A stretch of 64,000 nt of DNA from Nocardia sp. XZ_19_385. GTDB taxonomy: Bacteria > Actinomycetota > Actinomycetes > Mycobacteriales > Mycobacteriaceae. Shown piece by piece: positions 44,883-53,941 of the stretch; the first letter of the stretch is position 1; each line of letters begins with the position of its first letter. Made by a program: the position numbers and the translations under genes. The DNA lies in NCBI RefSeq assembly GCF_015355755.1, contig NZ_JACVEE010000001.1, forward strand, positions 1,488,001 to 1,552,000. Reading direction: 5' to 3'. Under the pieces are notes generated by a model. The model saw only the letters and a program-made list of their open reading frames with translations. It was not told the origin of the DNA and did no database searches.

Positions 44883-45170
44883 TTACGGACCGGCGGTGAT
44901 CGGTGGCAACCCCTCAGCATCGAGATAGTCCGCGCCGCCGACATAGACCGTATGGCCGGATTCCGCTGTGCCAGTGGTCGCTTCGGCCACCGCGACCGCG
45001 AACTCCCCGATGGTCGGCAGCTCGCCGTGATCCTTACGCGCCGCGACGGCGTCGGGGTCGCGCCGTTCCAGCAGCAGCACGATGGTGGTGCCGTCGATCA
45101 TGTCGCCGGAGACGACGCGCAACTCGATGCTGCACCCCCCACCGTCATCCCGGCGAACGCCGGGATCCAT
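44883..45170 (-). pseudogene. C-terminal fragment of a probable SDR-type oxidoreductase, fused to a REP end
   Basis: Translation from the ATG at 45170, inside the left REP palindrome, gives [12 protein letters not shown] and then about 80 residues of real-looking protein: VVSGDMIDGTTIVLLLERRDP, LPTIGEFAVAVAEATTG, SGHTVYVGGADYL. The latter resembles the end of a short-chain dehydrogenase; this is my recognition and is not confirmed. The missing N-terminal part is not found on the far side of the GIY-YIG element. SDR genes often sit divergent to HxlR regulators, as the fragment now does, so the insertion probably removed the rest. Confidence 0.5.
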
Positions 45171-45567
45171 GCTGCGCACCGAGATCGCGCGACGGCTTTC
45201 TGTCAGTGCCCTCGAGCATCATCTCGGGCATGGCCCCGAAACGACCGTGCGTGTACATGCTCGCCAGCCAACGCCGCGGAACGTTATACGTCGGCGTGAC
45301 AAGCGATCTCATGTCGCGGATCTGGCAGCACAAGAGCGACCTGTTGGCCGGATTTACACAGCAATATCAGGTCCATGACCTCGTCTGGTATGAGTGGCAC
45401 GACTCGATGGAGTCCGCGATCCGCAGAGAAAAGCGGCTGAAAGACTGGCGGCGAGCATGGAAGATCGACCTGATCGAGCAACAGAATCCCCAGTGGAGCG
45501 ACCTCTATACGTTGCTGACGTGAATTCCAGAAGGCCCACTATGGATCCCGGCGTTCGCCGGGATGAC
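45144..45567. mobile_element. GIY-YIG element bounded by perfect 27-bp inverted REP palindromes
   Basis: The left end (45144-45170, GTCATCCCGGCGAACGCCGG and on) and the right end (45541-45567) are exact inverted copies. Between them are one GIY-YIG nuclease gene and about 75 bp of flanking sequence. The same 27-mer recurs at 31358-31384, so the ends belong to a dispersed REP family. The total size is about 424 bp. Confidence 0.75.
45230..45523 (+). CDS. small GIY-YIG nuclease
   Basis: The 97-residue protein is a stand-alone GIY-YIG domain: VYMLASQRRGTLYVGVTSDL (the V-Y-M and Y-V-G pair replacing the name motif), the catalytic Arg in LMSRIWQHKSDL, and the Glu in MESAIRREKRLKDWRRAWKIDLIEQ. C-terminal NPQWSDLY is typical of the UPF0213-like group. 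It would nick or cut DNA, and lying between REP palindromes suggests it moves them or was moved with them. ATG 45230 is in frame and gives a family-length N-terminus. I see no good Shine-Dalgarno. Confidence 0.85.
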   Translation: MAPKRPCVYMLASQRRGTLYVGVTSDLMSRIWQHKSDLLAGFTQQYQVHDLVWYEWHDSMESAIRREKRLKDWRRAWKIDLIEQQNPQWSDLYTLLT

Positions 45568-45930
45568 GGCGGTGGCCGCAGTGCAAGTGGAGCGAAACCG
45601 CCTCGGGGGCATGACGATCCAGCCCATGCGCCGATGCTGGCTGCCATGGAGTTGCTCGGGCAGCGCTGGAATCTGCGTGTGCTGTGGGAACTGGAACCGG
45701 GGAAACTCGGGTTCCTCGAACTCCGGCGCCGGATGGGGCAGTGTTCGTCCAGCATGCTGTCCACCCGGCTGAACCATTTGCAATCCGCCGGGCTGATCGC
45801 GAAGAACGCTGACAAGACCTATGAACTGACCCCTGCGGGCGAGGAACTCGGCACCGCGCTGGCGTCGGTTTGGTCCTGGTCAGAGCGCTGGTCCACGCAA
45901 CTCGGCGAGGCGCATCCCGGCGACCACTGA
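45541..45930 (+). CDS. HxlR-family regulator with a REP-derived N-terminus
   Basis: The winged-helix part is complete: [65 protein letters not shown]. The first in-frame ATG (45541) lies in the right REP end, giving [25 protein letters not shown] ahead of it; internal ATGs at 45634 and 45646 would start just at the domain. The Cys usually found before the first helix is absent, which fits loss of the original N-terminus. It is the surviving half of a presumed divergent HxlR-SDR pair. Confidence 0.75.
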   Translation: MDPGVRRDDGGGRSASGAKPPRGHDDPAHAPMLAAMELLGQRWNLRVLWELEPGKLGFLELRRRMGQCSSSMLSTRLNHLQSAGLIAKNADKTYELTPAGEELGTALASVWSWSERWSTQLGEAHPGDH

Positions 45931-45977
45931 CCGGAACCAATTCGGTGGTACGCGAACGCACCCCGGGGCGTCCGCCT

Positions 45978-46496
45978 ATGCTGTCGGCCGTGGTCGAACC
46001 TACGCCGTCTGTCGCCCTGCACCCCGATATCGCACCGCTCGCGCCACTGCTCGGCACCTGGCGCGGCGCCGGACACGGGGAGTATCCGACCATCGAGTCG
46101 TTCGACTATCTGGAGGAGATCCGGTTCGGCCACCTCGGCCGGCCGTTCCTCACCTACCGCCAGCGCACCCGCGCCGCCGACGGCAGCCGGCCCATGCATG
46201 CCGAAACCGGCTATCTGCGCTGCCCGCGGCCGGACCAGCTGGAGCTCATCCTGGCCCACCCCACCGGCATCACCGAGATCTGTGAGGGCGGGCTCACCGT
46301 CGCCGACGGGGAACTGCACATGGAGTTCGACTCCACCAGCATCGGCCGCTCCAGCACCGCGAAAGCCGTGACAGCACTGGGCCGTTCACTGCGCGTCTCC
46401 GGCGACACCATCGACTACACACTGCGGATGGCCGCGGTCGGCGAGCCGCTGCAGCATCACCTCGCGGCGACCCTGCGCCGCGATCCCGCGGCCTGA
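45978..46496 (+). CDS. nitrobindin-like heme-binding beta-barrel protein
   Basis: The 172-residue protein matches bacterial nitrobindins (recalled Rv2717c) over its whole length: [19 protein letters not shown] (G-x-W-x-G-x-G near the start), [45 protein letters not shown] and the heme-ligand His region [12 protein letters not shown] at the C-terminus. These proteins bind ferric heme and isomerise peroxynitrite. ATG 45978 or GTG 45990 may start it. It is co-oriented with HxlR, 47 bp downstream. Confidence 0.9.
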   Translation: MLSAVVEPTPSVALHPDIAPLAPLLGTWRGAGHGEYPTIESFDYLEEIRFGHLGRPFLTYRQRTRAADGSRPMHAETGYLRCPRPDQLELILAHPTGITEICEGGLTVADGELHMEFDSTSIGRSSTAKAVTALGRSLRVSGDTIDYTLRMAAVGEPLQHHLAATLRRDPAA

Positions 46497-46554
46497 AACA
46501 AGTTTCGCCGCCCCAGCACGGCCGGGACGGCGAAACCTAAGGGTGAATGCGGTG

Positions 46555-46842
46555 CTAGCGCGGCTTGTTCTTGGTGAACGCGTCGCGGATCAGGATCCCG
46601 AACAGCAGCGCGGCGAACCCGATCAGGAACATGTAGCCGACATTGCCGGAGCCGGACGAGCTGCCCTGCACGCCGGCGAACAGCATGCCGAGCAGGATCA
46701 GCGCGACGACCAGGCCCGCGATGCGGAAGGTGCGGGGCGATTCGCCGCTCCAACCCCAGGCGGCCGAGGGGACCTCGGCGGTGTCGACGTGGGTGACGAT
46801 CCGGCGCTCGGTAGTGGTGGGTTCGAGTTCCGTGGCGGCCAC
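46555..46842 (-). CDS. DUF2631 small membrane protein
   Basis: The 95-residue protein has a soluble N-terminal half (THVDTAEVPSAAWGWSGESPRTFRI) and two helices, AGLVVALILLGMLFAGV and GYMFLIGFAALLFGILI, then a basic end (KNKPR). This is the DUF2631 pattern of Corynebacteriales, of unknown function. GTG 46842 has AGGAG 6 nt upstream. It diverges from dxr. Confidence 0.82.
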   Translation of the reverse strand: MAATELEPTTTERRIVTHVDTAEVPSAAWGWSGESPRTFRIAGLVVALILLGMLFAGVQGSSSGSGNVGYMFLIGFAALLFGILIRDAFTKNKPR

Positions 46843-46973
46843 GATCGCTCCTCAGCTGGTTCGGGTACCTCGCGGGTACACATCGATTGGGGCTATTGCC
46901 CGTTATCGTGACATACGACGGTGCGTCGTTGGAAGTCGGCCGGGCCAGTGGCGCCGGTCTCGAGTAAGCCACA

Positions 46974-48125
46974 ATGAGGGTCGTGTCCGACATCGTGAGA
47001 GTCCTGCTGCTCGGCAGCACCGGATCCATTGGTACCCAAGCCCTCGAGGTGATCGCCGCCAACCCCGACAAGTTCGAAGTTGCCGGGCTGGCCGCGCGCG
47101 GCGGGAACACCGCGCTGCTGGCCGAACAGATGGCGGCCACGGGCACCCGCAATGTGGCGGTCGCCGATCCCGCGGCCGCGCAGGAACTCGACCTCGAACT
47201 CGGCGGTCCCGGCGCGGTGACCGAACTGGTCCGGCGCACCGAAGCCGATGTCGTGCTCAACGCGCTCGTCGGGTCGCTCGGCCTCGAACCCACCCTGGCC
47301 ACCCTCGAATCGGGCACGCGCCTGGCGCTGGCCAACAAGGAATCTCTCGTCGCGGGCGGTTCGCTGGTGACGCGCGCCGCCGCGCCGGGCCAGATCGTCC
47401 CGGTCGATTCGGAGCATTCGGCGCTGGCCCAATGCCTGCGCGGTGGCCGCGCCGAGGAGGTCGACCGGCTGGTGCTCACCGCCTCGGGCGGTCCGTTCCG
47501 CGGCTGGACCGCCGAGATGCTGGAATCGGTGAATCCGGCCGAGGCCAAAGCACATCCGACCTGGTCCATGGGCCTGATGAACACGCTCAACTCGGCGTCG
47601 CTGGTCAACAAGGGCCTGGAACTGATCGAAACGCATCTGCTGTTCGGCGTCCCCTACGACCGCATCGATGTCACCGTGCACCCGCAGTCGATCGTGCATT
47701 CCATGGTCACCTTCGTCGACGGTTCGACGCTGGCGCAGGCCAGCCCGCCGGATATGAAGCTGCCCATCGCACTCGCGCTCGGCTGGCCCGACCGCGTCCC
47801 GGGTGCGGCTGCGGCCTGCGATTTCAGCACTGCTTCGACCTGGACCTTCGAACCGGTCGACAGCACAGTGTTCCCGGCGATCGACCTGGCCCGGCAGGCC
47901 GGCGAAGCGGGCGGCAGCGTTACCGCGGTTTACAACGCGGCCAACGAGATCGCGGTGCAGGCCTTCCTGGACGGCCACATCCGTTTCCCCGACATCGTCC
48001 GCACCGTCCAGCGCGCGGTCGACGCCGCAGCCCGGTGGCAGGCCGAACCGGAAACTCTGGCCGAGGTGCTCGCCGCCGACAGTTGGGCGCGCGACTTCGC
48101 AAGGGTCCTTGTCACGCGCCGGTAA
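46974..48125 (+). CDS. dxr: 1-deoxy-D-xylulose 5-phosphate reductoisomerase
   Basis: The 383-residue enzyme makes 2-C-methyl-D-erythritol 4-phosphate with NADPH in the MEP isoprenoid pathway. The N-terminal NADPH motif is [16 protein letters not shown] near residue 10. [12 protein letters not shown] holds the conserved Lys-Glu-Ser. VDSEHSAL and [10 protein letters not shown] line the metal and phosphate site, and [18 protein letters not shown] provides the metal ligands. ATG 46974 and GTG 46986 (VSDIVRV) both fit. rip1 and ispG follow on the same strand. Confidence 0.96.
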   Translation: MRVVSDIVRVLLLGSTGSIGTQALEVIAANPDKFEVAGLAARGGNTALLAEQMAATGTRNVAVADPAAAQELDLELGGPGAVTELVRRTEADVVLNALVGSLGLEPTLATLESGTRLALANKESLVAGGSLVTRAAAPGQIVPVDSEHSALAQCLRGGRAEEVDRLVLTASGGPFRGWTAEMLESVNPAEAKAHPTWSMGLMNTLNSASLVNKGLELIETHLLFGVPYDRIDVTVHPQSIVHSMVTFVDGSTLAQASPPDMKLPIALALGWPDRVPGAAAACDFSTASTWTFEPVDSTVFPAIDLARQAGEAGGSVTAVYNAANEIAVQAFLDGHIRFPDIVRTVQRAVDAAARWQAEPETLAEVLAADSWARDFARVLVTRR

Positions 48126-48283
48126 TCCTGGCCACAGCGTCATCCCGACGCGCGCTCCGAACCGAGCCTGGCAGACTGTTGCGTGAGCGTTTGCGGGGGT
48201 GCGGTTACTGTGGTCGGGCGTGGTCCGGCTTTCCTGGGCCGTTGTCATCGAGGTCTGCGTCACGCAGGAGGGCTGTCAAACAC

Positions 48284-49486
48284 ATGGTGTTCGCGTTGGG
48301 ATTCGCGCTGTTCGCCCTCGGCATCACGATTTCGGTGGCGCTGCACGAGTGCGGGCACATGTGGGCCGCCCAGGCCACCGGCATGAAGGTCCGCCGCTAT
48401 TTCGTCGGCTTCGGCCCGAAGGTCTTCTCCTTCCAGCGCGGTGAGACCGAGTACGGCCTGAAAGCGTTGCCGCTGGGCGGTTTCTGCGATATCGCGGGCA
48501 TGACGGCACTGGACGAGCTGGCCCCCGAGGACCTCGATCGCGCCATGTACCGGCAGGCCACCTGGAAGCGGCTGCTGGTGATGTCCGGCGGTATCGCGAT
48601 GAACTTCCTGCTCGGATTCCTGTTGATCGTGGTGCTCGCGATCGGCTGGGGCCTGCCCCGTTTCGATCAGCCGCCGGAGACCGCGCTCGGCAACATGGGC
48701 TGTGTCGCGAACATGAATCCCGACCTGACCTTGCAGCAGTGCACCGGCCCGGGCCCGGCCCAGCAGGCCGGACTGCAGCGTGGTGACGTGGTCAAGGCCG
48801 TCAACGGCGTCCCGGTGACGACGTGGAAGCAGTTCCAGGCCGAAACCCAGAAGCAGACCCAGCCCTTCACCTACACCGTCGACCGCGACGGCCAGACGCT
48901 CACGGTTCCGGTCACACCGCAGCGCACCCTGCGCTACGCCGAGGAAGGCCAGCCCGGCAAAGAGGTCAGCGCCGTCGGTGTCGGCCCGGACTTCTACGAG
49001 CCGGTGCAGTACGGCGCGCTGTCCGCGATCCCCGCCTCGGTCGTCTTCACCGGCGACATGTTCGTGCGCACCTTCCAGTCCCTGATGCAGATGCCGGCCA
49101 AGGTGTCGGCGCTGGTGACCGCCGTCACCGGCGGCCCGCGCGACCCGGAGGCCCCGGTCAGCGTCTACGGCGCCAGCCGGATCGGTGGCGAGACCGCCGA
49201 ACGCGGGCTGTGGAGCGTCTTCATCCTGATGCTGGCGAGCCTGAACTTCTTCCTCGGCGCGTTCAACATCCTGCCGCTGCTGCCGCTGGACGGCGGCCAC
49301 ATCGCGGTGGTGCTCTACGAGAAGATCCGCAACACCCTGCGACGCTGGAAGGGCCTGGCGCCCGGAGCGCCCGTGGATTATCTGAAACTGCTACCCCTGA
49401 CCTATGTCGCGGTGGTGATAGGCGGCGCGTACATGCTGCTCACCCTCGCCGCCGACATCGTGAATCCGGTGAAGCTCTTCCCCTGA
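48284..49486 (+). CDS. rip1: site-2 protease, M50 family (Rip1/RseP)
   Basis: The 400-residue intramembrane zinc protease cuts anti-sigma factors in the plane of the membrane. HECGH near residue 21 lies in the first helix, and the third ligand is in NILPLLPLDGGH near 340. A PDZ domain lies in the middle (GPAQQAGLQRGDVVKAVNGVPVTTWKQF), with four helices in all. ATG 48284 follows AGGAGG with a long 12-nt spacer; GTG 48287 is adjacent. It sits between dxr and ispG, the order known in mycobacteria. Confidence 0.95.
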   Translation: MVFALGFALFALGITISVALHECGHMWAAQATGMKVRRYFVGFGPKVFSFQRGETEYGLKALPLGGFCDIAGMTALDELAPEDLDRAMYRQATWKRLLVMSGGIAMNFLLGFLLIVVLAIGWGLPRFDQPPETALGNMGCVANMNPDLTLQQCTGPGPAQQAGLQRGDVVKAVNGVPVTTWKQFQAETQKQTQPFTYTVDRDGQTLTVPVTPQRTLRYAEEGQPGKEVSAVGVGPDFYEPVQYGALSAIPASVVFTGDMFVRTFQSLMQMPAKVSALVTAVTGGPRDPEAPVSVYGASRIGGETAERGLWSVFILMLASLNFFLGAFNILPLLPLDGGHIAVVLYEKIRNTLRRWKGLAPGAPVDYLKLLPLTYVAVVIGGAYMLLTLAADIVNPVKLFP

Positions 49487-49615
49487 GCCGGTACCCTCGC
49501 CACTGGTTGTCTCCACCGTCATGTCACCGTCGTCACACAGCCCCGCCACGCCTGCCCGACTAAGCTCGGGAGGCGAACGGCCCGCACGTAAACGCAGGAA
49601 AGTAGGCAGCCGAAA

Positions 49616-50770
49616 GTGACCAGCACAATCGGATTGGGCATGCCGACCGCACCGGTCGCCGTTCTCGCGCCCCGACGCAAGACTCGTCAGTTGATGGTCG
49701 GCAGTGTCGGTGTCGGCAGCGATTACCCGATCGCGGTGCAGTCGATGACCACCACCAAAACCCACGACGTCAACGCCACGCTGCAGCAGATCGCCGAACT
49801 CACCACCTCCGGCTGCGACATCGTGCGCGTCGCATGCCCGCGGCAGGAGGATGCCGACGCGCTGGCGACGATCGCCCGCAAGTCGCAGATCCCGGTGATC
49901 GCCGATATCCACTTCCAGCCCAAGTACATTTTCGCCGCGATCGAAGCCGGTTGCGCCGCGGTCCGCGTGAATCCCGGCAACATCAAGGAATTCGACGGCC
50001 GCGTCAAGGAAGTCGCCAAAGAAGCTGGAGCGGCGGGTATTCCGATCCGCATCGGCGTCAATGCCGGTTCGCTGGACAAGCGGATGATGGAGAAGTACGG
50101 CAAGGCCACCCCGGAAGCGCTGGTCGAGTCGGCGCTGTGGGAAGCCTCGCTGTTCGAGGAGCACGGCTTCGGCGACATCAAGATCTCGGTCAAGCACAAC
50201 GACCCGGTGATCATGGTCGAGGCCTACCGGCAGCTGGCCGCGCAGTGCGATTACCCGCTGCATCTGGGCGTGACCGAGGCCGGTCCGGCCTTCCAGGGCA
50301 CGATCAAGTCGGCGGTCGCCTTCGGTGCGCTGCTCAGCGAGGGCATCGGTGACACCATCCGGGTGTCGCTGTCGGCCCCGCCCGCCGAGGAGATCAAGGT
50401 CGGCGATCAGATCCTGCAGTCGCTGAACCTGCGCCCCCGCAAGCTGGAGATCGTGTCCTGCCCGTCCTGTGGCCGCGCCCAGGTCGATGTGTACACCCTG
50501 GCCAACGCGGTGTCCGCCGGGCTGGAAGGCCTGGAAGTGCCGTTGCGGGTGGCCGTCATGGGCTGCGTCGTGAACGGCCCGGGCGAGGCCCGCGAGGCCG
50601 ATCTGGGTGTGGCCTCCGGCAACGGCAAGGGTCAGATCTTCGTCAAGGGCGAGGTCATCAAGACCGTGCCCGAGCACCTCATCGTCGAGACGCTGATCGA
50701 AGAGGCCATGCGTATCGCCGAGGGCATGGAAGGTGTCCCCTCCGGCGAACCCAGTGTGACGATCAGCTAA
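49616..50770 (+). CDS. ispG: (E)-4-hydroxy-3-methylbut-2-enyl-diphosphate synthase
   Basis: The 384-residue iron-sulfur enzyme converts MEcPP to HMBPP, the penultimate MEP step. The N-terminal TIM-barrel has [20 protein letters not shown] and [12 protein letters not shown]. The C-terminal [4Fe-4S] domain has the cysteine pair SCPSCGR near residue 283 and a third cysteine in [18 protein letters not shown], whose Glu is catalytic. GTG 49616 has CAGGAAAG upstream. It shares a transcript direction with dxr and rip1. Confidence 0.96.
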   Translation: MTSTIGLGMPTAPVAVLAPRRKTRQLMVGSVGVGSDYPIAVQSMTTTKTHDVNATLQQIAELTTSGCDIVRVACPRQEDADALATIARKSQIPVIADIHFQPKYIFAAIEAGCAAVRVNPGNIKEFDGRVKEVAKEAGAAGIPIRIGVNAGSLDKRMMEKYGKATPEALVESALWEASLFEEHGFGDIKISVKHNDPVIMVEAYRQLAAQCDYPLHLGVTEAGPAFQGTIKSAVAFGALLSEGIGDTIRVSLSAPPAEEIKVGDQILQSLNLRPRKLEIVSCPSCGRAQVDVYTLANAVSAGLEGLEVPLRVAVMGCVVNGPGEAREADLGVASGNGKGQIFVKGEVIKTVPEHLIVETLIEEAMRIAEGMEGVPSGEPSVTIS

Positions 50771-50799
50771 GTCACGTTTTTACATAGCCGTACCAGATG

Positions 50800-50819
50800 A
50801 GCCTGTCACGTGGCAGGCT
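50800..50819. promoter_or_regulatory. 20-bp near-palindrome at the GNAT start
   Basis: AGCCTGTCACGTGGCAGGCT is self-complementary except for one symmetrical pair and is centred on CACGTG. It overlaps the first ATG (50797) of the GNAT frame, which argues that translation begins at the GTG at 50827 and that this is an operator or hairpin. Confidence 0.4.
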
Positions 50820-50826
50820 GTCGATT

Positions 50827-51690
50827 GTGCGGAGTCTGCTGGAGCCGGCGCGTCGGGCGAGATACCTGCCCGCGCGTCAGCTCGCGAACCGTGACCTGGC
50901 TCAGGTCCTGCGCGTGCTCGATGCCGATCCGGTGGCCTCGTGCATGGTCGCCGCACGACTCCAGGAATTCGGCATCGACACCCGCGCCGGGCAGGGTGAG
51001 CTGTGGAGTCGCGGCGCACCCGCGGAGTCACTGTGCTTCTCCGGCGCCAATCTGGTGCCGTTGCGCGGCGATCACGACGCGCTGCGCGCCTTCGCCGACC
51101 GGGCGGCCCGCTGGCCGCGCATCGCCTCCTCGGTGGTCGGCAGTCAGGAACTCGCACTGCCGCTGTGGGAGATGCTGACCGTGCGCTGGGGCCCGGAACG
51201 CGAGCTGCGCGGCGAACAACCGCTGCTCGCACTGGGTCAGCCGCCGCTGGCCACCCCTGACCCGCTGGTCCGCCGAGCCCGGATGGACGAATTGGAACGC
51301 TACCTCGAAGCGGCGATCGCCATGTTCATCGAGGAGGTCGGCGTCGACCCCCGCGCCGGTGACGGCGGCCGCGGCTACCGCCGCCGGATCCAGAGCCTGA
51401 TCGAATCCGGCCGGGCCTGGGCGCGTTTCGAGGACGGCGAAGTGGTATTCAAGGCCGAGGTGGGCTCGCTGTCGCGGCGCACCGGGCAGATCCAGGGCGT
51501 GTGGGTGCGCCCGGATCGCCGCGGTCACGGGATCGGCACCGCGGGCACCGCCACCATCGCCAATGCCGTGGTGGCCTCGGGCCGCACCGCGAGTCTGTAC
51601 GTGAACGACTACAACACCATCGCGCGGCGGGCCTACGGGCGCATCGGATTCCGGCAGATCGCCACCTTCGCCACGGTGTTGCTCGACTGA
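50827..51690 (+). CDS. GNAT acetyltransferase with N-terminal DUF4081-type domain
   Basis: The 287-residue protein has an N-terminal domain (LANRDLAQVLRVLDADPVASCMVAARLQEFG) and a C-terminal GNAT fold with the acetyl-CoA loop VRPDRRGHGIGTAGTATI near residue 235 and LYVNDYNTIARRAYGRIGF. I recall an equivalent gene (Rv2867c) next to gcpE. The substrate is unknown. An alternative ATG at 50797 would add ten residues but overlaps the palindrome at 50800. It follows ispG by 56 bp. Confidence 0.85.
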   Translation: MRSLLEPARRARYLPARQLANRDLAQVLRVLDADPVASCMVAARLQEFGIDTRAGQGELWSRGAPAESLCFSGANLVPLRGDHDALRAFADRAARWPRIASSVVGSQELALPLWEMLTVRWGPERELRGEQPLLALGQPPLATPDPLVRRARMDELERYLEAAIAMFIEEVGVDPRAGDGGRGYRRRIQSLIESGRAWARFEDGEVVFKAEVGSLSRRTGQIQGVWVRPDRRGHGIGTAGTATIANAVVASGRTASLYVNDYNTIARRAYGRIGFRQIATFATVLLD

Positions 51691-51747
51691 CCTACAAGCG
51701 GTTTACGGTGCGCCACCTTCGTTTGCTGAATCAGAGCGCTACCATTC

Positions 51748-53544
51748 GTGCCGATGTCATCGACACGTCTTCTGATCCTGCCCGCGATCGTGGCGATCGC
51801 CGTGGCCGCCGCCGGCTGCTCGACGAACCCGCAGGGACCGGTCGCAGCGGCCGACGCCTTCGTCACCGCGTTCGCCCAGCGTGACCTCACCCGCGCGGCA
51901 AAGATCACCAGCGCGCCCGAGAAAGCGGCCGCCGCAATGGATTCGGCCTGGACCCAGCTACAGGCCGAGGAGCTCACCGCGCACACCGGCGCGGTCCGGA
52001 TCAACGGCGACGCCGGGACCGTCGACTACACCTACCGCTGGCGCCTGCCCAAGAACCTCACCTGGACCTACACGGGTCAGCTGCACATGGGCCGCAGCGA
52101 AGGCAGATGGCGGGTGCGCTGGACCGCCTCCGATATCCATCCGAAGCTCGGCGACACCCAGACCATGCAGTGGCGCTACAACCCCGCTCCGCGCGCCCGG
52201 GTCAACGAGCAGTCCGGAACCGATGTACTGGTGCCGGGCAAGGTTTCCCGGATCACCTTCACCGCCGCCGAGGCCCCCGATCCGGGCTGGGTGTCGATCG
52301 TGCTGTCCTCGGCGCTGCGCCGCTTCGACTCCAAGCTGACCGCCGAGGCGATCCGGGACGCGGCGCTGGACACCGAGGGACCCTATCCGGTCGCGGAACT
52401 CAGCGAGACCGAATACGACACGGTGCGAAGCGATCTCGCCGCACTGCCCGGCGTCCACGTGACCGAGCAGTGGGATCTGCTGCCCACCGACCGCTGGTTC
52501 GCCCCGGACCTGATGACACAGATCCGCAAGACCGTCATCGCGGAGGTGGACGGCAAGGCGGGCTGGAGCGTGGTCACCCGCAACGCCAACGGCTTGGAGA
52601 ACGACGTGCTCACCGAGGTGCCGGCGCAGCCCGCGCCGTCGTTCGCGCTGAGCATCGACCGCAATGTGCAGAGCTCCGCCCAGCGCGCGGTGGACGCCCG
52701 CACCGAGCAGGCCATGATGGTGGTGTTGCAGCCGTCCACCGGCGCGATTCTCGCGGTGGCGCAGAACCCGGCAGCCGACCGGGACGGGCCGGTCGCGACC
52801 ATCGGGGCCTATCCGCCCGGTTCGGTGTTCAAGACCGTCACCGCCGCGGCGGCCATAGCCACCGGCACCGCCACACCCGACACCGTGCTGCCCTGTCCGA
52901 GCCGAATCACCATCGGTGAGCGCATGATTCCCAACTACAACCTGTTCAGCATCGGCGACGCCCCGATGAGCGCCGCCTACGAGCGGTCCTGCAATACCGC
53001 GTTCGCGAAGCTGGCCAGCACGTTGCCCGCCGACGCGCTGCACGTCGCGGCCTCGAAACTCGGCGTGGGCCCGGACTATACGGTGCTGGGGATTCCGACG
53101 ATCACCGGAAGCGTGCCGCCCGCAGCGGGTTTGGTGCAGCGCACCGAGGACGGCATCGGGCAGGGCCGGGTGCTGGTGAGCCCGTTCGGGATGGCTTTGA
53201 TGGCGGCGACCATCGCGCGGGGTTCGGTGCCGGTGCCCTATCTGATCGCCGGGCGGGAGACCGCCGTCGAAGACGCGCCGCCACCGATCGAGCCGAAGGT
53301 CGTGCAGGGGTTGCGGGCCATGATGCGCAAGGTGGTCACGGGCGGCACCGCGGAACGGATCGCCGATCAGGGCGAGGTCTACGGGAAGACCGGGGAGGCC
53401 GAGGCGGGCGGTGGGTCGCACTCGTGGTTCGTCGGGTTCCGCGGGGATATGGCGTTCGCGACGCTGCTGGTGCAGGGCGGGAGTTCGGACAACGCGGTCG
53501 CGGTCACCCGGGACATGCTCGCCGCATTGCCAACCGGATATTAG
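51748..53544 (+). CDS. penicillin-binding lipoprotein with MecA-N/NTF2-like domain
   Basis: The product is about 597 residues. It has a lipoprotein signal ending VAAAGC, so it is tethered outside the membrane. An NTF2-like domain (residues about 30-150) precedes the dimerisation region and a transpeptidase domain with the SxxK motif in PPGSVFKTVT near 356, SxN in YERSCNTAFAKL near 412 and KTG in VYGKTGEAEAGGGSHSW near 547. It would cross-link peptidoglycan and binds beta-lactams. I recall Rv2864c as the mycobacterial counterpart. Starts are GTG 51748 or ATG 51754. Confidence 0.93.
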   Translation: MPMSSTRLLILPAIVAIAVAAAGCSTNPQGPVAAADAFVTAFAQRDLTRAAKITSAPEKAAAAMDSAWTQLQAEELTAHTGAVRINGDAGTVDYTYRWRLPKNLTWTYTGQLHMGRSEGRWRVRWTASDIHPKLGDTQTMQWRYNPAPRARVNEQSGTDVLVPGKVSRITFTAAEAPDPGWVSIVLSSALRRFDSKLTAEAIRDAALDTEGPYPVAELSETEYDTVRSDLAALPGVHVTEQWDLLPTDRWFAPDLMTQIRKTVIAEVDGKAGWSVVTRNANGLENDVLTEVPAQPAPSFALSIDRNVQSSAQRAVDARTEQAMMVVLQPSTGAILAVAQNPAADRDGPVATIGAYPPGSVFKTVTAAAAIATGTATPDTVLPCPSRITIGERMIPNYNLFSIGDAPMSAAYERSCNTAFAKLASTLPADALHVAASKLGVGPDYTVLGIPTITGSVPPAAGLVQRTEDGIGQGRVLVSPFGMALMAATIARGSVPVPYLIAGRETAVEDAPPPIEPKVVQGLRAMMRKVVTGGTAERIADQGEVYGKTGEAEAGGGSHSWFVGFRGDMAFATLLVQGGSSDNAVAVTRDMLAALPTGY

Positions 53545-53742
53545 TCAGCGGTAGAGCAGGCCCCAGGCGTCCGGGAGGGGGTTGTCGGCCTGCTCGGTGT
53601 GCGACATCTCGACGCGGCTGTTCGGTGCCTCCAAGATCAAGGGCAGCGGTCCACCGTCTTCACCACCACCGAGCACTTGGACGGCGATGGTGCCACCGGC
53701 GATTAAGCCGGCGGTCGCGAGCAGGGTGGTGTACCGCTTCAT
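53545..53742 (-). CDS. small exported or membrane-anchored protein, 65 residues
   Basis: ATG 53742 has AAGGGAG 7 nt upstream, which strongly supports a real gene. MKRYTTLLATAGLIAGGTIAVQVLGG is a signal-like or anchor helix, followed by GEDGGPLPLILEAPNSRVEMSHTEQADNPLPDAWGLLYR, a short polar tail with no Cys. I recognise no family. It is convergent with the PBP gene, whose stop is directly adjacent. Confidence 0.65.
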   Translation of the reverse strand: MKRYTTLLATAGLIAGGTIAVQVLGGGEDGGPLPLILEAPNSRVEMSHTEQADNPLPDAWGLLYR

Positions 53743-53941
53743 GATCGGTCTCCCTTGATTCGGAAGTCGGGAAGAAGAGTCCGGAGTGCCCGCGCGAAGG
53801 CAGCTTGCACGAAGATTGCCAGACGTTTGCTGTCGCTGCCAAGACCTGTGCCCGATCCGTGACCGCGCTATGGCCAAGCCGATGCTCATGGTTCGGCAGA
53901 TACCCCACACCGGGGCGGCGAAACGAGGTGCGGCGCCGGTC

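Noticed and set aside
46643..48283. Long N-terminal extension of the rip1 frame through dxr
   Set aside because: It is an out-of-frame reading of dxr; the M50 protease starts at 48284 with its first helix and HECGH motif.
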